DNA of 64,000 nucleotides from Candidatus Aramenus sulfurataquae (GTDB taxonomy: Archaea > Thermoproteota > Thermoprotei_A > Sulfolobales > Sulfolobaceae): assembly GCA_000565255.1 (NCBI GenBank), contig ASRH01000003.1, forward strand, positions 124,001 to 188,000, written 5' to 3'. Numbering within the stretch: position 1 is the stretch's first letter; each line of letters starts with the position of its first letter. The translations under genes and the position numbers were made by a program. Shown here in pieces: positions 1-8,790 of this stretch. The notes beneath the pieces were generated by a model that saw nothing but the letters and a program-made list of their open reading frames with translations, had not been told where the DNA came from and did not search any database.

Positions 1-1446
1 GAGACCTTTGCATTTTCTGCAGTCTTCATAATATTCCTTAGGTCGGGGCTAAGCCCTAGAGTTCTATTTGAGAGAATTCCTAAGGTAGGTGCATTCCAGT
101 ACGTATCACAGCTTATGCTCTACGGCTACAAGAGGATGAAGTACCTAGGCGAGAGCGTTGAAGACGCTCTCAGAGAGACCACGAAGGTCTCTCCCTCGAA
201 GCTCTTTAATGACTTCATAAGTACTTACATTACCGCGGTTAGAACTGGGGCCCCAGTGATCGAAACAATGGAGGCAAAGGTGAGAGCCCTGTTAAGAGAG
301 TTCGAACTACTTGGCGACAAAGCGGCTGAAAACTTATCTGGAGTAGGAGAGGGTTATGTAATATGGCTAGCGTCAGGCTACATAATGATATTCTTGGTGT
401 TGATACTTGAGGCAGTGTTCCCCCAACTAGGCGGGGGATTAACGCTCGGGCTTATGGGAGCAGTAGCCGTTGTGCTCATTCCGATGGTCAACCTAGTTTT
501 CGTCTTTATGGCTGACTCGATCCAGTTAAAGTTCCCTGAGAGGAATCTGAGCTCGTATAAGGTATTTTACGTGACTTTCCCCATTGGTATGATAGTGACC
601 TTCGTGATATTAGCGTTACAACACCAGCTTTTCAATTTGTTTACTTTATCTGGCACAGTCCAGGACATAGTTCCCACTTCGATAGCGATCTTGATCGGCT
701 TGCTAATAGCGTCTGTCCCTCCTGCAATCGTAACTAACAAGGAACTAAGGGAGGGGACAGGCTACGATCAGTACGTTGTGAACTTGCTTAGGACCATTTC
801 TGAAGGTCTGAGAGCAGGCCTATCCCCTGAGGCAGTCATAAGGAACTTGAAGGACTCCAAGGAAATGGGAAAGTTGAGATACGTGCTAAGGGCCATCGTG
901 GCTTACGTTAATCTAGGCTATCCCCTAAAGGACGCCATAAGGAAAGGTGCAGACAGGATAAACGACTTCACTTCTAAGATAGCCCTGCTATCCCTGGCGG
1001 ACATGTTGGACATAGGCAGCTTAACACCAGAGACGGTAGAGGTTCTTGCACAGCAAATAGATAGCCAGATCCTTGTGAGGAGCAAATACCTAAGCAAGGT
1101 AAAGATACTGATGGCGACTCCGTATGTAGGCGTTGTCATAGCCCTAATCGCATCAGTATTCCTAGGGATCGCTGTGGTCAAACTCATACTAGTCCAGAGC
1201 TTTTCCTACGGTCCGCTGGTTCTAGCCTCAGAACTCTTACCTAAGGCGGTGTACATTTCTGCAGTTTCCTCCATCTATAATGCGTATTTCGCCGGGTTCT
1301 TAGTGGGTAAGCTGGGCTCTGGAAAGATGGCAACAGGCTTCCTCCACAGCATCATATTAGCGGTAGTCACTACGGTAATGCTTATCGTAATGCTCCACGT
1401 TAACATAGGCTTCGTGACTCCCAGTAGTTCCTCAGCGACACTGTGA
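1..1446 (+). CDS. Type IV pilus/archaellum assembly membrane protein, TadC/FlaJ family (5' partial)
   Basis: The frame is open from the first base of the window, so the N terminus lies outside; 481 residues are visible. The protein alternates charged cytoplasmic blocks typical of T2SS-F domains (roughly residues 1-130 and 260-370 of the visible part) with hydrophobic helices, ending in three membrane segments. Proteins of this family form the membrane platform on which the secretion ATPase assembles archaeal pili or the archaellum. Sulfolobales carry several paralogues (ArlJ, AapF, UpsF). The partner ATPase and pilin genes are outside the window, so which filament it serves cannot be told. 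Confidence 0.8.
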   Translation, partial: ETFAFSAVFIIFLRSGLSPRVLFERIPKVGAFQYVSQLMLYGYKRMKYLGESVEDALRETTKVSPSKLFNDFISTYITAVRTGAPVIETMEAKVRALLREFELLGDKAAENLSGVGEGYVIWLASGYIMIFLVLILEAVFPQLGGGLTLGLMGAVAVVLIPMVNLVFVFMADSIQLKFPERNLSSYKVFYVTFPIGMIVTFVILALQHQLFNLFTLSGTVQDIVPTSIAILIGLLIASVPPAIVTNKELREGTGYDQYVVNLLRTISEGLRAGLSPEAVIRNLKDSKEMGKLRYVLRAIVAYVNLGYPLKDAIRKGADRINDFTSKIALLSLADMLDIGSLTPETVEVLAQQIDSQILVRSKYLSKVKILMATPYVGVVIALIASVFLGIAVVKLILVQSFSYGPLVLASELLPKAVYISAVSSIYNAYFAGFLVGKLGSGKMATGFLHSIILAVVTTVMLIVMLHVNIGFVTPSSSSATL

Positions 1447-1460
1447 ACTACACAAGTTTT

Positions 1461-2528
1461 TTACTTTGTTTTTATTTCTACAATATCTTTGTCCTCAAGT
1501 GGATGATCTCCTCCTACCTTCTGCCCAGGAAACTTGGCAGACGGACCCCAAACTCTGGCGTACTTAAAGTTCTCGGACAGCGCGCTGTGAAGTTTTCTTG
1601 CCACGTCGAGTACAGTAGCACCTCTCTTCATTATGAGGGGTTCTTGGGTGGGCTTTTCCCCTGGCTCCTTGGTGTAAACTCTTATTACGTCAAGGCTCTC
1701 GAACAAGTACCTCCTCAGCTTGTCCAACTCATCGAAGGTGGCCAGAGGAAAACCGACGTTAAACCTGGTTTCGGAAAGTATAACCATGGGCTTGTAAGTG
1801 GTTGCCTCAAATATAGCCTTTTCCACGTCGTCTAGAGTAACCTCTCCGATAACCTTGACGACTGCCGATCTTATGCCAAAGCCCTCTAGGTAGCTCCTTA
1901 CCTCGTTCTCGTCAGTATTGACTAGCTTGCCCATGTTTATAATCCTAATTCCGTCCTTGGGGCTCCTCGACTTCTCGATAACCACTCTACCTTTGGGCTT
2001 GCCGAGCAGGATGTTGTTCGACTCTAGGAACTCCCTAATCCTAGTGAACTCCACATCGTTGGATACTACTGCCAAGATAGCGTCCGCGTTCCTGGCTAGG
2101 CCTATTATTTTTCCAGCAATGAGCTTGGAGTCGAGGATCAAGGGAGGTGGGTTTACAAGCTGTATGGCAACGTCCTCATAGTACGTCATAGCGGGTACAG
2201 GAAGGTCTTTGGGATCCTGTCTTACGTTAGTCAGCATCCTAACTGCCTTGTTTTTCAGCTCCTGCTTACCCAAAACTAGAATTTGTCCCGCACCCTCCTT
2301 CTCCACAAAGAAGGAAAGCGAGGAGGATTTTTTGTGTCTCTGTTTCTCGCTCTCTTCCCTGAGCTCCGCTAGACGTCTTTTTGCCCAGTAGACCAGGTTT
2401 TCCGTCCCCTTGTGTTTTGGGACGTAGCTTAGGAAGTCTTGAATCGCTTTTATCTTCTCCTCAGGAGTCTTCGCCTCCATTACCTTTATCCACTTGGCTT
2501 TGGCCTCTGCAGGTAGGTTAGTTACCAT
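1461..2528 (-). CDS. TGS-domain protein related to DRG/OBG GTPases, with degenerate nucleotide-binding motifs
   Basis: The 355-residue protein has the layout of DRG-type GTPases: a helical lysine-rich N terminus (about 1-75), a G-domain-like core (about 80-280) and a C-terminal TGS domain (about 285-355) that begins around the EPLIMKRGATVLDVARKLH stretch. Where DRG proteins have a GxxxxGKS/T P-loop, this one reads LGKQELKNKAVRML, and the DxxG region reads VNPPPLI. GTP binding is therefore probably lost. It is the last gene of the aIF2 beta-DUF424-NMD3-RNase HII block and overlaps rnhB by 11 bases, which suggests a role near the ribosome. That role is inferred from position only. Confidence 0.75.
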   Translation of the reverse strand: MVTNLPAEAKAKWIKVMEAKTPEEKIKAIQDFLSYVPKHKGTENLVYWAKRRLAELREESEKQRHKKSSSLSFFVEKEGAGQILVLGKQELKNKAVRMLTNVRQDPKDLPVPAMTYYEDVAIQLVNPPPLILDSKLIAGKIIGLARNADAILAVVSNDVEFTRIREFLESNNILLGKPKGRVVIEKSRSPKDGIRIINMGKLVNTDENEVRSYLEGFGIRSAVVKVIGEVTLDDVEKAIFEATTYKPMVILSETRFNVGFPLATFDELDKLRRYLFESLDVIRVYTKEPGEKPTQEPLIMKRGATVLDVARKLHSALSENFKYARVWGPSAKFPGQKVGGDHPLEDKDIVEIKTK

Positions 2529-3162
2529 CTACATTCGACCTCCCCTTTTCGAGGTAGAAATTGGGCGCAATCCTGCGAAGGATTTTCCACGAACGCCTTA
2601 ATATCGGTGGAGGCGGCCCGCCCCTTTCATGGACTTTCATTACCCATTTTATGGTCTTAGGGTCAGAGGGGTAACCACTTCCGAAGTCCCCGAACTCCTT
2701 CTTCAAAGACTCTACTATTCTGTCCCTGATCACTTTAGCTATTATACTAGCTGAGCTACATTCAATAAAGTTTTCGTCGGCCTTGTGGACTACGTTAGGG
2801 GTAAACCCTAACTCAAGGATCCTCTTTATGACTTTTTCCTCGTTGCCAACCTTGTCCACTGTCACCACGGAGGGGGAGAACGGAGACATAGCCTCTATTA
2901 TCTGGATGACCTTCTCGTAGGTGACGTCGTTCAAGTTAGCACTGTCTATTTCCTCGGGAAAGGCCTTGGCTATAGCTATTGCCTCAGCGTTGTCGACTAT
3001 AACGTTAAAGAGCCTTTCTCTAGCATCTCTGCTCAGCTTTTTGCTATCCCTAACTCCGTAGTCCTTTAGCAATCTCTCCCTCTTTTCGTCCAAAAGCACT
3101 CCGGCTACGACCATTGGACCTATTAAGGGCCCTCTACCTGCTTCGTCTATTCCGAGCTTCAT
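2518..3162 (-). CDS. rnhB: Ribonuclease HII
   Basis: RNase HII cuts the RNA strand of RNA/DNA hybrids and removes single ribonucleotides from DNA. The 214-residue length is normal for archaea. The N-terminal GIDEAGRGPLIGPMVVAG motif supplies the first catalytic Asp and Glu, DSKKLS follows near residue 39, and SSASIIAKVIRD near residue 135 is a second family signature. It overlaps the NMD3 gene by 4 bases upstream and the TGS protein by 11 bases downstream, so all are probably translated from one transcript. Confidence 0.95.
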   Translation of the reverse strand: MKLGIDEAGRGPLIGPMVVAGVLLDEKRERLLKDYGVRDSKKLSRDARERLFNVIVDNAEAIAIAKAFPEEIDSANLNDVTYEKVIQIIEAMSPFSPSVVTVDKVGNEEKVIKRILELGFTPNVVHKADENFIECSSASIIAKVIRDRIVESLKKEFGDFGSGYPSDPKTIKWVMKVHERGGPPPPILRRSWKILRRIAPNFYLEKGRSNVDGN

Positions 3163-3866
3163 ACTCTAAGCGAAATAACTAGTTTAGCAGTCCTTTTACC
3201 TTTTTTAATGCTCTCGTCTTGGAAGCTCTCGTTAACGGTCACGTCAACAGAGGATGCCACGTAGGAGACTAACTTCCTCGCAACTGACTTCTTTATGAAG
3301 TAGTAGTCTACCCCCTCCTTTCCCTCAACCACGTCCGCCAAGTTAGTTATAACCTCCTCATTAAAGAACGACTCAAACAACCTCCTCTTCTCGCTCTCAA
3401 GACCGCTCTTTTTCCCCCTCAACTGTATTATTGCCTCATAGTACTTCGCTTTCCTCTTTTTACACGTGTCGCACAGAATGTACTCTATGCCCATGAAGGA
3501 GTCTCCCTTGACCTCGATCCTCCTTTCCCTCAGCGAACCCCTGGCTACTATTTCGACGTGGTCCCTGCCGTTGCTGTCCCTCCACACTTCTCCAAGTTCT
3601 ATGGAGTAGTTGCTCACGTTCTTGTCCACTTCCACCCTCTTGGAGAGCTCTCTAAGGGTTAGATCCTTCACGGCGTTTTCCACGTCCTCGTGGATCCTCT
3701 CCCACTTCCCCTCAATAAACTCAGCCCCACATACCCTGCACACCTTTCCCTTAATTTCCTTGGGAAAAGCGAAGAGGCTCTTTGTCTCCAAGTAACAGTC
3801 TATGCACAGTCTGTCAATTAGCTCCACGTTTTCCTTTCCGCATCTTACGCAGAACTTTCCCGGCAT
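3159..3866 (-). CDS. NMD3-related 50S subunit assembly/export-type protein
   Basis: This 235-residue protein carries the paired zinc-ribbon cysteines of the NMD3 N terminus (C6/C9, C21/C24, C43/C46, and a later CDTC near residue 135). In eukaryotes NMD3 is the adaptor for nuclear export of the 60S subunit. Archaeal homologues lack the export signal and are thought to act in large-subunit maturation or subunit-joining control. It sits directly after DUF424 and aIF2 beta and overlaps rnhB by 4 bases. Such clustering with translation genes is common in Sulfolobales. Confidence 0.85.
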   Translation of the reverse strand: MPGKFCVRCGKENVELIDRLCIDCYLETKSLFAFPKEIKGKVCRVCGAEFIEGKWERIHEDVENAVKDLTLRELSKRVEVDKNVSNYSIELGEVWRDSNGRDHVEIVARGSLRERRIEVKGDSFMGIEYILCDTCKKRKAKYYEAIIQLRGKKSGLESEKRRLFESFFNEEVITNLADVVEGKEGVDYYFIKKSVARKLVSYVASSVDVTVNESFQDESIKKGKRTAKLVISLRV

Positions 3867-3872
3867 AAGGTA

Positions 3873-4169
3873 TCACAAGTTGTAAACTTGTGCGAACTTA
3901 ACCCCCGATACCTCAAGAATACCCTCCTTGTGGACGTACCCCCTCCTTACAGCTTCTTCCACTACCTTATTCCCGACTAGGCTGACGACGGTGGCTTCCT
4001 CAAATAGGGAAAACGCGTACTCCATGTCCACCTCGTCCCCACCGTAAAATTCCTCGTTTATGTAGAGGATTACCTCGTTTTCCCTAAACTCCCTTCCTAG
4101 TAGCTCCTTCTCGCACACGTTTACAAATACGTTCCCTTGCTCTCTTATGACGTTCAAGATAACCTTCAT
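3873..4169 (-). CDS. DUF424 family protein
   Basis: The 98-residue protein resembles the archaeal DUF424 family, which is found next to aIF2 beta in many archaea and has no firm function. It begins MKVILNVIREQGNVFVNVCE and ends with a KFAQVYNL tail. The upstream gene aIF2 beta ends 6 bases before its start and NMD3 starts 6 bases after its stop, so it is operonic. A role in translation initiation or ribosome assembly is an inference from this context. Confidence 0.8.
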   Translation of the reverse strand: MKVILNVIREQGNVFVNVCEKELLGREFRENEVILYINEEFYGGDEVDMEYAFSLFEEATVVSLVGNKVVEEAVRRGYVHKEGILEVSGVKFAQVYNL

Positions 4170-4175
4170 GTCCTC

Positions 4176-4589
4176 TCACAGCGGTTTAACAGACGTTTTG
4201 GCTCCACAAGCTAGGCACTGGATGTACCAGACCTTCTTTTCCTTAACTAGTACAGTGTCTAAGCTCTTGCACGTACTGCACTGGACATAGGTCTTTATGA
4301 ATCTCTCCATCAAGGTCTCTATTACGGACGAAGAGAATTTACCTTGTATCACCAGCTGACCGTTCTCTGTCACAGATCCTGCAGCTGCCAACTCCTTTAG
4401 TAAGTACCTCATACATATCTTGTCTTCCCTCCTTAGCCTGTCGCAGTACTCTGCGAAGTTCCTTATTATTGTAGTGCTGCCTATGTTCAGTATCTGCAAA
4501 GAGGGTAAATTCTGAGTTCCCTCGCTGGCCTTCTTGGGCAGTTTTGCGTAGACTCTATCGAGCAAGTACATGTAGTCCTTATCTGACAT
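4176..4589 (-). CDS. Translation initiation factor aIF2 subunit beta
   Basis: This is the 137-residue beta subunit of the aIF2 heterotrimer, which brings initiator tRNA to the small ribosomal subunit. The N-terminal helix that contacts the gamma subunit (MYLLDRVYAKLP) is followed by the central alpha/beta domain and a C-terminal zinc ribbon with Cys 104, 107, 125 and 128. It is the first gene of the leftward translation block. Its promoter lies in the 47-base divergent gap facing the e-MtaB gene, where an A/T-rich TATA-like stretch can be seen around 4600-4611. Confidence 0.95.
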   Translation of the reverse strand: MSDKDYMYLLDRVYAKLPKKASEGTQNLPSLQILNIGSTTIIRNFAEYCDRLRREDKICMRYLLKELAAAGSVTENGQLVIQGKFSSSVIETLMERFIKTYVQCSTCKSLDTVLVKEKKVWYIQCLACGAKTSVKPL

Positions 4590-4636
4590 GTTCCTACATT
4601 AAATCTATAAACGCAGGGGTTTAAATATGTGGTGAA

Positions 4637-5893
4637 ATGAAGGTATACTTTGAGACTTATGGATGTGCTCTGAACAAGGGAGACACCTACATTATGATGA
4701 CACTAATTAAGGACAGAGGCCACGAGGTTACTGGGTCACAGGAAGACGCCGACGTGATAGTCATCAATACGTGCGATGTTAGGCTTGAAACCGGAGAGAG
4801 GATGAAAAGGAGAATACGCCAGTTGAGCAACACTGGTAAGAAGCTAGTGGTTGCGGGATGCTTTTCTGGGGCCGAGCCCGCTGTGGTCAGAAGTATAGCC
4901 CCCAACGCCTCTATTCTTGGCCCCCAAGCTATCAGCAAGATTGTCGAGGCAGTTGAGTCGCAAGAGAGGAAGGTATACTTGTCGTCAGATCAACCCGTCT
5001 ACACGCCGAGGATTGCGGAGGGCAAGATAGGCGTAATCCCAGTGGCTGACGGCTGTGCGGGAGACTGTAACTTTTGCATAACAAAGTTGGCCAGGAGCAA
5101 GCTTAGGAGCTATCCCCTTAGAAAGATAGTAGAAAGCGCGAAGGCATTAGTAAGTCAGGGCGTAGTGGAGATAGAGATCACTGGCCAAGACGCGGCAGCC
5201 TACGGTCTCGACTACGGTGGGAAGATCACCCTAGCTGACGTGGTCAAGGAAGTGAGCGAGGTAGAGGGGGAGTTCATGATCAGAGTAGGTATGATGACGC
5301 CAGAGCAAGCACTCAGGATCTTGGACGACCTATTGGAGGCGTACAAGAGCCCCAAGGTATATAAGTTCTTCCACCTGCCAGTACAGAGCGGAGACGATGG
5401 AGTCTTAAAGGCCATGAACAGGAAGTACACTGTCGACGAGTACAAGGAGCTCGTAAGGGAGATAAGGAGAAAGATACCACTGGCTAACATAACTACTGAC
5501 ATAATAGTAGGCCATCCAGGGGAAGACGAGGGGGCCTTTCAGAACACCTTGGATCTAGTCAAGGAGATCAGATTCGAAAAGATGCACATAGCCATTTACT
5601 CGCTAAGGCCCAACACAAAGAGCTCCTCTATGCCCCAGATACCGGACAAGGTTAAGACTGAGAGGCTAAAGAGAATAAACTCACTCTACGAGGAAATAGC
5701 TAGGCAGAATCACTCGGAGTATCTGGGGAAAGTTTCAAAAGTTGTCGTTACAGAGGAAGGAAAAGGAAACACAAAGATAGGTAGGACTGTAAACTACATT
5801 CCAGTGATCCTTGAAGACGTCGAGCTGGGAAAGTGGTATAACGTGAAAATTACGGATTTCTCGTTTTACGATGTGAGGGGGATTGTTATTTAA
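4637..5893 (+). CDS. tRNA threonylcarbamoyladenosine (t6A37) methylthiotransferase, e-MtaB/CDKAL1 type
   Basis: This radical-SAM enzyme converts t6A at position 37 of ANN-decoding tRNAs to ms2t6A. All three MiaB-family parts are present. The N-terminal methylthiotransferase domain has Cys 10, 46 and 75 for the auxiliary cluster. The radical-SAM core has CAGDCNFC at 140-147. The C-terminal TRAM domain runs from about residue 355 to 418. The length of 418 residues fits archaeal e-MtaB. It diverges from aIF2 beta, so two translation-accuracy genes share one promoter region. Confidence 0.9.
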   Translation: MKVYFETYGCALNKGDTYIMMTLIKDRGHEVTGSQEDADVIVINTCDVRLETGERMKRRIRQLSNTGKKLVVAGCFSGAEPAVVRSIAPNASILGPQAISKIVEAVESQERKVYLSSDQPVYTPRIAEGKIGVIPVADGCAGDCNFCITKLARSKLRSYPLRKIVESAKALVSQGVVEIEITGQDAAAYGLDYGGKITLADVVKEVSEVEGEFMIRVGMMTPEQALRILDDLLEAYKSPKVYKFFHLPVQSGDDGVLKAMNRKYTVDEYKELVREIRRKIPLANITTDIIVGHPGEDEGAFQNTLDLVKEIRFEKMHIAIYSLRPNTKSSSMPQIPDKVKTERLKRINSLYEEIARQNHSEYLGKVSKVVVTEEGKGNTKIGRTVNYIPVILEDVELGKWYNVKITDFSFYDVRGIVI

Positions 5894-5926
5894 AAAGTTT
5901 AAAAAGTATGAAATCTACATTAGCAC

Positions 5927-7117
5927 ATGGCAGAAGTTTACATAGTATCAGCCGTTAGGACGCCCATAGGAAAGTTTGGCGGCGTATTTAAAGACGTATC
6001 GCCTGTGGATCTAGGATCGGCCGCCATAAAGGCTGCTATGCAAAAGGTAAACCTAGACCCAAAGGTAGTCGACATAGTGATTATGGGAAACATTTTAAGG
6101 GCTGGACATGGTCAGGACTTAGCTAGGCAGGCGGCTTGTAAAGCAGGTATACCATACGAAATAGATGGATATTCAGTCGACATGGTGTGCTCATCTGGAA
6201 TGATGAGCGTAATAAACGCCTCGCAAATGATAAAGAGCAATGATGCAGACGTGATAATCGCTGGAGGTATGGAAAGCATGAGCCAAGCCGCCCTGGCCCT
6301 ACCATCGAACGTTAGGTGGGGAGTAAAGTTCCTTATGGACAAAAAACTGGAGTTTATAGATACAATGCTCATTGACGGATTGACCGATCCCTTTAACATG
6401 TTTGCCATGGGGAGGGAAGCTGACATGGTTGCTAAAGAGCGCGACATCAGCAGAAAGGAGTTAGACGAGGTAGCCTTCGAGAGCCACAGAAGGGCTGCTG
6501 AAGCAACTAACAAGGGATACTTCTTAAGCGAGATTACCCCAGTTGAGGTTAACGGTAGTCTGGTTACAAAGGACGAGGGAATTAGGGCTGACACCTCCAT
6601 TGAGAAGCTGTCTAAGCTGAAGCCTGCGTTCTCGGAAGGAGGTTTCCACACCGCGGGTAATTCCTCCCAGATATCGGACGGCGCTTCTGCCCTTATTTTG
6701 ATGAGCGAAAAGGCGGTAAGGGAGTACGGTGTGGAGCCTATAGCGAAGGTAATTGGTTACTCTTGGGTAGGGATAGAGAGCTGGCGCTTTACTGAGGCTC
6801 CCATCTTTGCAGTGAGGAAGCTCCTGAAGAAGCTCAACACGGAGATCTCAGACTTTGACTACTTCGAAAACAACGAGGCCTTTGCAGTGAATAATGTCCT
6901 AGCTCACAGGTATCTGGGCATACCCTATGAAAAGCTGAACGTGTTTGGAGGGGCAATTGCTTTAGGCCATCCAATAGGCGCCAGCGGTGCCAGAATTATA
7001 ACTACCTTGATAAACGTGCTATCTAAGATGGGCGGAACTAGGGGTATAGCCAGTATCTGTCACGGTACAGGAGGCTCTACAGCTATTGCTATAGAGCTAC
7101 TCAAGCCCCTAAAGTAG
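5927..7117 (+). CDS. Acetyl-CoA C-acetyltransferase (thiolase)
   Basis: This 396-residue thiolase condenses two acetyl-CoA or cleaves acetoacetyl-CoA. The acyl-carrying nucleophile is Cys88 in VDMVCSSGMMS. The C-terminal motifs GGAIALGHPIGASGAR and CHGTGG supply the catalytic His and second Cys. In autotrophic Sulfolobales the last step of the 3-hydroxypropionate/4-hydroxybutyrate cycle is an acetoacetyl-CoA thiolase. This gene could fill that role, but no other cycle gene is in the window. A TATA-like run at about 5892-5905 suggests its own promoter. Confidence 0.9.
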   Translation: MAEVYIVSAVRTPIGKFGGVFKDVSPVDLGSAAIKAAMQKVNLDPKVVDIVIMGNILRAGHGQDLARQAACKAGIPYEIDGYSVDMVCSSGMMSVINASQMIKSNDADVIIAGGMESMSQAALALPSNVRWGVKFLMDKKLEFIDTMLIDGLTDPFNMFAMGREADMVAKERDISRKELDEVAFESHRRAAEATNKGYFLSEITPVEVNGSLVTKDEGIRADTSIEKLSKLKPAFSEGGFHTAGNSSQISDGASALILMSEKAVREYGVEPIAKVIGYSWVGIESWRFTEAPIFAVRKLLKKLNTEISDFDYFENNEAFAVNNVLAHRYLGIPYEKLNVFGGAIALGHPIGASGARIITTLINVLSKMGGTRGIASICHGTGGSTAIAIELLKPLK

Positions 7118-7166
7118 CCTTAAGTTTTTATTCGGAGAGATAAGTTATCAAGTGGTGGTCAATTAG

Positions 7167-7490
7167 TTGCGTAAAAAGGATAGGGGAGAGGCTCCCACTA
7201 AGGAAGTTATGAAACCAGAGGAAGGGGAAGTAATATGTGTAGTTAAGAAAATGCTAGGAGCGGAGCACATAGTGGTCCTCTGCGTGGACGGGAAGCAGAG
7301 GGTAGCGAGGATACCCGGTAGGATGAGGAAAAAGGTCTGGATAAAGGAAGGGGACGTAGTCTTGGCAGCTCCATGGGACTTCCAGTCTGAAAAGTGTGAC
7401 ATTATTCACAAGTACGGTAATGACGAGATAAAGAAGCTAGTGGAAGAGAAGGTAATCTCCAGGGAAGTGATAGATCAGCTAAGAGGTTGA
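7167..7490 (+). CDS. Translation initiation factor aIF1A
   Basis: The 107-residue OB-fold protein matches archaeal aIF1A, which binds the small-subunit A site and helps start-codon selection. The OB core (about residues 20-90) contains [21 protein letters not shown] and the conserved [12 protein letters not shown] strand. The start is TTG at 7167, preceded by the GGTGGT run as a weak Shine-Dalgarno match. RIO1 follows 4 bases after the stop, so aIF1A, RIO1 and the KH protein form a small-subunit operon. Confidence 0.95.
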   Translation: MRKKDRGEAPTKEVMKPEEGEVICVVKKMLGAEHIVVLCVDGKQRVARIPGRMRKKVWIKEGDVVLAAPWDFQSEKCDIIHKYGNDEIKKLVEEKVISREVIDQLRG

Positions 7491-7494
7491 AGTT

Positions 7495-8241
7495 TTGGAA
7501 AAAAAGAGGAAGGAGGAGAAGAGGAGGAAAGACGAAGACCTATTTAAAGTAGTAGACTCCACGATTGACCCAAGGACCTATTTAGTCCTGGAGAAAATAG
7601 CGTCTAAGCTCAAGATAGACACTTATTTAGGAGCTATTTCCTCGGGCAAGGAGGCGAAGATCTATCCAGCTAAGACAATTGACGGTAAGTTCTATGCGGT
7701 AAAGATTTACTACGTCAGCACGGCTTCCCACAAAAGGGCAGTGGAAAAGTACACTCTAGGCGATAAGAGGTTTGAGAAAATAAAGGTCTCCAACACTAGG
7801 CAACTAATTTTTACTTGGGCAAAGAAGGAATTCAAGAACTTAAAGAGGATGTACGAGGCTGGCGTTTGGGTTCCCGAACCAATACTGGTAATGGAGAACG
7901 TTCTCGTTATGCAGTTCATAGGGGACAACGGAGTGAGAGCACCCCTGCTTAAGGAGCTTCCAGACGACGAGATCGACCAAGATCTCTACGATCAAGTGGT
8001 AAGCCAAATTCAGCTAATGGTGAACAAGGCGAAGCTGGTTCATGGAGACTTAAGCGAGTACAACGTGATGGTGTACGACCACATCTACATCATAGACGTG
8101 AGTCAGTCCTTGCCGGTAGACCACGAGAACGCTAGGGAACTCCTCTTAAGGGACATAACCAGGGTAAATGAATTCTTCTCCTCCAAGGGCGTAAAGGTTC
8201 TAGACATAGAAGAAATTTTAAAGAAGCTAGAAATACCTTAA
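7495..8241 (+). CDS. rio1: RIO1-type serine protein kinase
   Basis: RIO1 is an atypical kinase/ATPase needed for late maturation of the small ribosomal subunit. The ATP-binding STGKEA-like loop reads SSGKEAKIY at residues 49-57, with the lysine at 70. The catalytic loop is HGDLSEYN at 183-190 and the metal-binding aspartate lies in IIDVSQS near 201. The start is TTG at 7495. The neighbours aIF1A and the Dim2/Pno1-like KH protein act in the same process, and the three genes are almost contiguous. Confidence 0.95.
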   Translation: MEKKRKEEKRRKDEDLFKVVDSTIDPRTYLVLEKIASKLKIDTYLGAISSGKEAKIYPAKTIDGKFYAVKIYYVSTASHKRAVEKYTLGDKRFEKIKVSNTRQLIFTWAKKEFKNLKRMYEAGVWVPEPILVMENVLVMQFIGDNGVRAPLLKELPDDEIDQDLYDQVVSQIQLMVNKAKLVHGDLSEYNVMVYDHIYIIDVSQSLPVDHENARELLLRDITRVNEFFSSKGVKVLDIEEILKKLEIP

Positions 8242-8250
8242 TTAGGGACA

Positions 8251-8790
8251 ATGTTTATCAGCGTACCTGACGAGAAAATAGAGCTAGTTAAATCCCTTTT
8301 GCCCAGACTACAGGAGATCTCTGGAGTAAAGATAATTTACGACGAGAGGAAGAAGATTTTCGAGATTGACCCTACAAATGAAAATCCGTACAGTGCCTTC
8401 AAAGCAGCCTCAGTCATAAGGGCACTCGGTCTCGGGTTTTCCGTAAACGACGCTATGAAGTTGATGAGCGATGAGTACCAGCTAGAGGTAATTGACTTAA
8501 AAGCTATACTAGGAGGCAATCCTGACACAATTAAGAGGATTAAAGGAAGGATAATAGGAGAGGGAGGCAAGGCGAAAAAGATCCTCCAAGAGTACACCTC
8601 TGCTGTAATCTCCATCTACGAGCACTACGTAGGCATAATCTCTACAAACGAGCAAACACCAATAGTCAGGAAGGCCATTGACATGCTCATCGAGGGGAGG
8701 GAGCACTCTACCGTTTACAAGTTCCTAGACAAGGCAGAAGCTGACCTGGTGAGGCAGTTCTCAAAGAACAGACCTAACTATTTGAAGTAG
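8251..8790 (+). CDS. KH-domain RNA-binding protein (archaeal Dim2/Pno1-like)
   Basis: The 179-residue protein has two KH-type folds. The second is clear from KGRIIGEGGKAKKILQEYT around residues 95-115, with the GxxG loop GEGG. It matches the archaeal KH protein related to Dim2/Pno1, which binds the 3' region of 16S rRNA during subunit maturation. It is the third gene of the aIF1A-RIO1-KH run, 9 bases after RIO1. Its last 30 bases overlap the convergent nuclease-like gene on the other strand. Confidence 0.9.
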   Translation: MFISVPDEKIELVKSLLPRLQEISGVKIIYDERKKIFEIDPTNENPYSAFKAASVIRALGLGFSVNDAMKLMSDEYQLEVIDLKAILGGNPDTIKRIKGRIIGEGGKAKKILQEYTSAVISIYEHYVGIISTNEQTPIVRKAIDMLIEGREHSTVYKFLDKAEADLVRQFSKNRPNYLK

